This document shows, one piece after another, positions 3,853-6,837 of a DNA stretch of 6,837 nt (position 1 is its first letter; the number at the start of each line of letters is the position of its first letter). The notes under the pieces were generated by a model, which saw only the letters and a program-made list of their open reading frames with translations, had not been told where the DNA came from and ran no database searches. The stretch covers positions 15,617 through 22,453 of the forward strand of contig DBDO01000021.1 in the NCBI GenBank assembly GCA_002293605.1, in the 5' to 3' direction. The stretch comes from Desulfovibrionaceae bacterium UBA930. Lineage in GTDB: Bacteria; Desulfobacterota; Desulfovibrionia; Desulfovibrionales; Desulfovibrionaceae. The position numbers and the translations under genes are program-made.

Positions 3853-6003
3853 CTACTGCTTCAGACTGAGCAGGGTCTGCAACATCTCGTCGGCAGTGGT
3901 AATAAGCTTTGCCGCCGCCTTATACGAAGCCTGAAACTTGATCAGGCTGCTCATTTCCTCATCCAGGCTGACCCCGGAAATTTCCTCCTGCCGTGTATAC
4001 AGCTCCAGCGCCATGGCAGTTTCGGCGGCTGCCGTGAACTTGACGGCCGCAGTGTCCGCGCCGACCTTGGTGACCAGCGTGGAATAATAGGAACTGAGGG
4101 GCTGGCTGGTGTTCTTGTTCCAGGTGGTGCCTATTTCCACGGCCTTGCTCGCCAGTTCCGCGATTTCCTTGGCGATAACGTTATCGCCCGCGTTCAGTTC
4201 GCCGGGCACGTTCACCTGTCCTGCATTGATCAGGTTCAGGTTGCCGAGGATGTCCGGGCGGATACCGAGATCAGCCGAATGCTCTCCGGTAAAAAAGGTA
4301 TTGATGCCAAGCGCCGCAGCGAGGCCGCTGGTATCATCGGTAATGGCGAAGCTGTATTTTGTCGCATCGCTGGAGGAAAGCTCCAGCCTGCCGTCCACCA
4401 CTCTGGCAGTAAAGGGGCTATGTGTCGTGCCGTCCGCATCGGTAAACGCAGCGTTATTGATGGCATCGGCCACGTCTTGCAGGCTGTTCACCGCAGGGTC
4501 GAAATTCGCGGGGGAAAAAACTTCCAAGCCGGGGTAGGGAATGTAAGCGCTGCCATCGGACTTGAAAATAGCGAAGCTGACGTTGCCGCTCTGCAAGCGT
4601 TCCGCCCAGGCAAACTGGGCTTCGGGGCTGCCCAGGGGCACGTTTTCGCGGCCAGGGCCAACGGCATAGGTGCCAAGCGCGTAGCTTAGGGGCTCAAGGC
4701 CCGCGCCCTGGCTGTGGATGCGGTTGACCTCCCAGACCATGCTCTGGCTCAGGGCGTCCAGGCGGTCGCGGTAGTCGCCGAGGCGGTAATCGCGAAATTC
4801 CAGGAGGCCACCCAGGGAACCGCCCATGATGCGCTCCGTATTGTCAGCGCCGTTCATGTATATCTGGGTGGAAATATTGATGGGACCGGCTGTGGGGCTG
4901 ACCCAGTATACGTCCTGCTTGGGGGAAATAACGAAGCGATCGCCCGTGGCCACGGTGCCCGCGTCAAACCAGATATCCAGTTCGCCCACTCGCTGGCTGC
5001 CGCCTTCTTCATTGGCCTTGAAGCTTGCGGGCTGCCCGCTTTCGTCCGTGAGCCAGGATGCGCCGCCGTCAATGGACACCCTGAAGGTGGCCCCGCTGCC
5101 TATGTCACCGCCATCCACGATTTCCACGGTGTATTCGTAATTGTCCGCGCCCGAAAAATGCAGGGTCTTCATGGGGGAGGTCGGATCAGAGGGGTCTACC
5201 CGCCCCTTGTAGGGCGAGGAGGCCGGAAGGTTATTCTCCACCTGGGGGCCGCCAAGCTTGAGGGAAAAGGGTATGTTGTCCTGCACCAGGGTGCAGCCGT
5301 TTTTCATGTGCAGGTTGTATGCGCCGGGCCCCCTGTCGTCCACGTCCACATCAATAATGGCCCCAAGCTCACGCACCTTGGCATCGCGCTTGTCCATGAG
5401 TTCGTTGGGGTTATTGCGTCCGGCCAGGTAGTTGGCGGTAATCTCCTTGTTCAGGGCCGCTATCTCCTGAATGAGCTGGTTGGCGCTCTCCACATCCTGG
5501 GCGATCATGGTGTTCACCTGATCGGCAAGTTTGGCCAGGGAGGCGTCCGTATTGGCAAGCGCGGTGGTCGCAATTTGCGCGGTGGATAAAAGGGCCTCGC
5601 GCGTAGCCATGTCGTCCGGCTTCTGGGCCAGGTTGTTCCAGGCCTTGAACAGCTCGGTGAGCGAGTTGGAAATGCCGTTCGAGCTGGCTTCGTTGAACAG
5701 ATTCTCCACGTAACGCAGTTGCGTGTACTGGGATTCAAAGCGTTGCGAGGTGCCGAGCTTGTCCAGATAGTTGGCTTCCACAAAGGCGTCAAAATAGCGG
5801 ATTACCTCCGTGGCAACAACGCCCTGCCCCACCTGTCCGGGGCGGCCGTTGATCGCGGTGCGCTCTTCCTGGCGCACGACCTGGCGCGAATAGCCCGGCG
5901 TATTGACATTGGAGATGTTGTTGCCCGTGGTCTGAATATTGGCCTGTGACGCGAAAAGCGCGCCCACGCCCATGCTCAGTACGCTGTTGACGCCCCAGGC
6001 CAT
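3853..6003 (-). CDS. flgK: Hook-filament junction protein FlgK (HAP1)
   Basis: This is a 716-residue exported protein forming the first junction layer on the hook. The N-terminus (NSVLSMGVGALFASQANIQTT, then GNNISNVNTPGYSRQ to residue 41) and C-terminus (GVSLDEEMSSLIKFQASYKAAAKL to 700, ending LQTLLSLKQ) are the paired D0/D1 helices typical of the family. Residues 80-215 are the helical D1 continuation, with NGISNSLTELFKAWNNLA. Residues 395-432 (SLGGLLEFRDYRLGDYRDRL, then EVNRIH) are the usual mid-protein signature. Residues 505-575 resemble a flagellin/hook insertion motif. Residues 282-370 form a beta-rich insert with an Asp-box-like SIDGGASW at 310-317. The single cysteine is Cys237. The start at 6003 is set by GGGAGG eight bases upstream and by the family N-terminus; an open extension to 6075 lies within flgN. 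The start is two bases after the flgN stop. At 716 residues it is longer than the enteric form (about 550). Confidence 0.96.
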   Translation of the reverse strand: MAWGVNSVLSMGVGALFASQANIQTTGNNISNVNTPGYSRQVVRQEERTAINGRPGQVGQGVVATEVIRYFDAFVEANYLDKLGTSQRFESQYTQLRYVENLFNEASSNGISNSLTELFKAWNNLAQKPDDMATREALLSTAQIATTALANTDASLAKLADQVNTMIAQDVESANQLIQEIAALNKEITANYLAGRNNPNELMDKRDAKVRELGAIIDVDVDDRGPGAYNLHMKNGCTLVQDNIPFSLKLGGPQVENNLPASSPYKGRVDPSDPTSPMKTLHFSGADNYEYTVEIVDGGDIGSGATFRVSIDGGASWLTDESGQPASFKANEEGGSQRVGELDIWFDAGTVATGDRFVISPKQDVYWVSPTAGPINISTQIYMNGADNTERIMGGSLGGLLEFRDYRLGDYRDRLDALSQSMVWEVNRIHSQGAGLEPLSYALGTYAVGPGRENVPLGSPEAQFAWAERLQSGNVSFAIFKSDGSAYIPYPGLEVFSPANFDPAVNSLQDVADAINNAAFTDADGTTHSPFTARVVDGRLELSSSDATKYSFAITDDTSGLAAALGINTFFTGEHSADLGIRPDILGNLNLINAGQVNVPGELNAGDNVIAKEIAELASKAVEIGTTWNKNTSQPLSSYYSTLVTKVGADTAAVKFTAAAETAMALELYTRQEEISGVSLDEEMSSLIKFQASYKAAAKLITTADEMLQTLLSLKQ

Positions 6004-6005
6004 GA

Positions 6006-6473
6006 CTAGAGCCTCCCGGAATACAGGGCCGCACCGGGCCTGCTGTCGCTCAGGCGTCCGCCCCTGCCGTAGCACTGGGTTTGCTTGGGAGTCAGCTGCT
6101 TATGCAAAAAGCTTAAGAGGGACTGGCTCTGATCCAAAAGGGCCAGGGAAAGTTCCGCATTGCGCGAGGCCTGACGCGAGGAGCGCTGCTCCAGCGAATC
6201 AATCAGGTGATACAGGCGCGTGATTTCCCGCGCTTCGTCCTCATCCGGCAACAGCCCGGCATACTCCAGAAGCCTGGTGCCCTGCATGGTGCCCTTTATC
6301 GCCATGCGCTCCACGGCGATCTGGCGCAAAAGCTCGTGAATGGAAAACTCCAGGGACGCAACGGCATCGGTATCTCGTGCGCAGAGCAGTTCGAACTCCT
6401 CATCCAGCAGGGAGAGCAAAAGTTCGAGCCCCTTGAACTGCCGGGTGAGATTTGCGTGAATAAGAGCGTACAT
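6006..6473 (-). CDS. flgN: FlgN-family export chaperone for FlgK and FlgL
   Basis: This is a 155-residue all-helical cytoplasmic protein. Leucine-rich helices span about 3-60 (LTRQFKGLELLLSLLDEEFE, then LEFSIHELLRQIAVER) and about 79-126, ending with SLLSFLHKQLTPKQTQCYGRGGR (118-140). That last stretch matches the FlgN pattern LLxFLxxxLxPKxxxYGxxGR. FlgN binds the C-termini of FlgK and FlgL, keeps them unfolded and delivers them to the export gate; its substrates are the next two genes. The start at 6473 has AGGA seven bases upstream. The stop is two bases before the flgK ATG, so the flgK ribosome binding site lies within this gene. No flgM, a frequent neighbour, fits between this gene and the one upstream (26 bases). 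Identification is by motif and position. Confidence 0.9.
   Translation of the reverse strand: MYALIHANLTRQFKGLELLLSLLDEEFELLCARDTDAVASLEFSIHELLRQIAVERMAIKGTMQGTRLLEYAGLLPDEDEAREITRLYHLIDSLEQRSSRQASRNAELSLALLDQSQSLLSFLHKQLTPKQTQCYGRGGRLSDSRPGAALYSGRL
6012..6017 (-). promoter_or_regulatory. Ribosome binding site deciding the flgK start
   Basis: On the - strand, GGGAGG lies eight bases before the ATG at 6003-6001, inside the last codons of flgN. It supports this start over the upstream in-frame codon at 6075, whose added 24 residues are arginine-rich and unlike any FlgK N-terminus. Confidence 0.7.
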
Positions 6474-6499
6474 GGCGGTATCCTGTCTTTTTTGGTCGG

Positions 6500-6837
6500 C
6501 TAACCGCTGACCTGCCTGCCAGCTGTGCGGCTGATGGCGTTTTCAGGGTTAAGGGCCATTTCTCCCTTTTTCAGTTCGAAAAGCAGGGAGGCAGAATTTT
6601 CCCCCCCTGCAGCAGGGGAGGCCTGCGCCGCTATTTTTGCAAATTCCGCGCCATGACGGAGCTGATCCCCAACCTTGACGGCATTGGGCGCAAGATTGCC
6701 GTAATAGCTTCTGTATCCATCCTTGTGTTCCAGTACCACGGTGTGGCCGTGCCCTTCACGCTGCCCGGCATACACGACCGTGCCGGGCAGAACGGCCCGT
6801 ACGGGCGTCTCCGGGGCCGCGCTTATATGCACTCCGA
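6500..6837 (-). CDS. LytM/M23-fold protein, catalytically degenerate, flagellar-operon linked (partial)
   Basis: The frame is open from the right window edge to TAG at 6502-6500, about 112 codons; the start lies outside. The visible part follows the LytM beta-barrel closely: GVHISAAPETPVRAVLPGTV leading to VYAG, then a GHGHTVVLEH strand, DGYRSYYGNL, VKVGDQLRHG, and SLLFELKKGEMALNP near the end. In active M23 peptidases the matching positions are GxD, YxHL and HLHFE. Here the zinc Asp is His (GVH), the catalytic His of YxHL is Asn (YGNL), and both His of HLHFE are Ser and Leu (SLLFE). The first zinc His would lie just outside the window. The fold is therefore likely kept as a binding or scaffold domain rather than an endopeptidase. 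Position before flgN suggests a rod- or peptidoglycan-linked flagellar role, such as a FlgJ partner or C-terminal domain, but the N-terminus is unseen. A G7 run lies in the linker before SLLFE. Confidence 0.8.
   Translation of the reverse strand, partial: GVHISAAPETPVRAVLPGTVVYAGQREGHGHTVVLEHKDGYRSYYGNLAPNAVKVGDQLRHGAEFAKIAAQASPAAGGENSASLLFELKKGEMALNPENAISRTAGRQVSG
6601..6618. repeat. C7 run and short palindrome in the LytM-like gene
   Basis: Seven C on the + strand (6601-6607; G7 on the coding strand) overlap an inverted repeat, CCCCTG (6604-6609) and CAGGGG (6613-6618). They encode the Ala/Gly-rich loop just before the position of the lost HxH motif. The run is a possible slippage site but shorter than typical contingency tracts. 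Confidence 0.6.

Noticed and set aside
3652..4689. + strand open frame of 345 codons opposite the flgK 3' end
   Set aside because: It is antisense to well-supported flgK and flgL, its composition is that of a shadow frame, and no domain is recognisable.
4714..5589. + strand open frame of 291 codons opposite the middle of flgK
   Set aside because: It has the same shadow composition and no credible start context or motif.
6004..6075. N-terminal extension of FlgK to an upstream start
   Set aside because: The added 24 residues are arginine-rich and foreign to FlgK; GGGAGG at 6012-6017 and the family N-terminus fix the start at 6003.
6474..6499. Possible flgM or promoter between the LytM-like gene and flgN
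   Set aside because: Only 26 bases are available, holding the flgN ribosome binding site; no convincing promoter pair and no room for a gene.

Overview
The window looks like a chromosomal segment of a motile, GC-rich deltaproteobacterium. A member of the Desulfovibrio group fits best: a flagellar late-assembly block (flgN, flgK, flgL) runs directly into csrA and fliW, next to a cobalamin-dependent (class II) ribonucleotide reductase, with a C/G-rich palindromic intergenic repeat of the kind I recall from those genomes. The genus is inferred from gene order and sequence flavour, not from a search.

Layout: positions 1-297 on the + strand hold the last 98 codons of nrdJ. A 251-base convergent intergenic region (298-548) follows, packed with inverted repeats that include a probable bidirectional terminator. 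Everything from 549 to the right edge lies on the - strand and reads leftwards as one tightly packed operon: a LytM/M23-fold protein (5' end outside the window), flgN, flgK, flgL, csrA, fliW, a YhcH-family protein and a small PAS-like protein. Gaps between genes are 26, 2, 22, 10, -19, 13 and 38 bases (or -4 at the last junction if an upstream GTG start is used). The operon promoter must lie beyond position 6837.

How the genes work together: FlgK and FlgL are the hook-filament junction proteins, and FlgN is their export chaperone. CsrA and FliW form the RNA-binding regulator/antagonist pair that, in the well-studied Bacillus case, ties flagellin translation to completion of the hook. The LytM-like protein is probably linked to rod or basal-body passage through the wall, but its visible zinc and catalytic positions are replaced. 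The last two genes have no standard flagellar role: a YhcH/EbgC-family sugar-related beta-sandwich protein and a stand-alone PAS-like domain with a Cys/His cluster.

Points most worth a second look: the catalytically degenerate LytM protein; a shared beta-rich module carrying Asp-box-like motifs inserted once in FlgK and twice in FlgL; a C8 homopolymer inside flgL; a hairpin over the flgL ribosome binding site; and the uncharacterised YhcH-PAS tail of the csrA-fliW operon. I saw no tRNA or rRNA, CRISPR array, insertion sequence or transposase.
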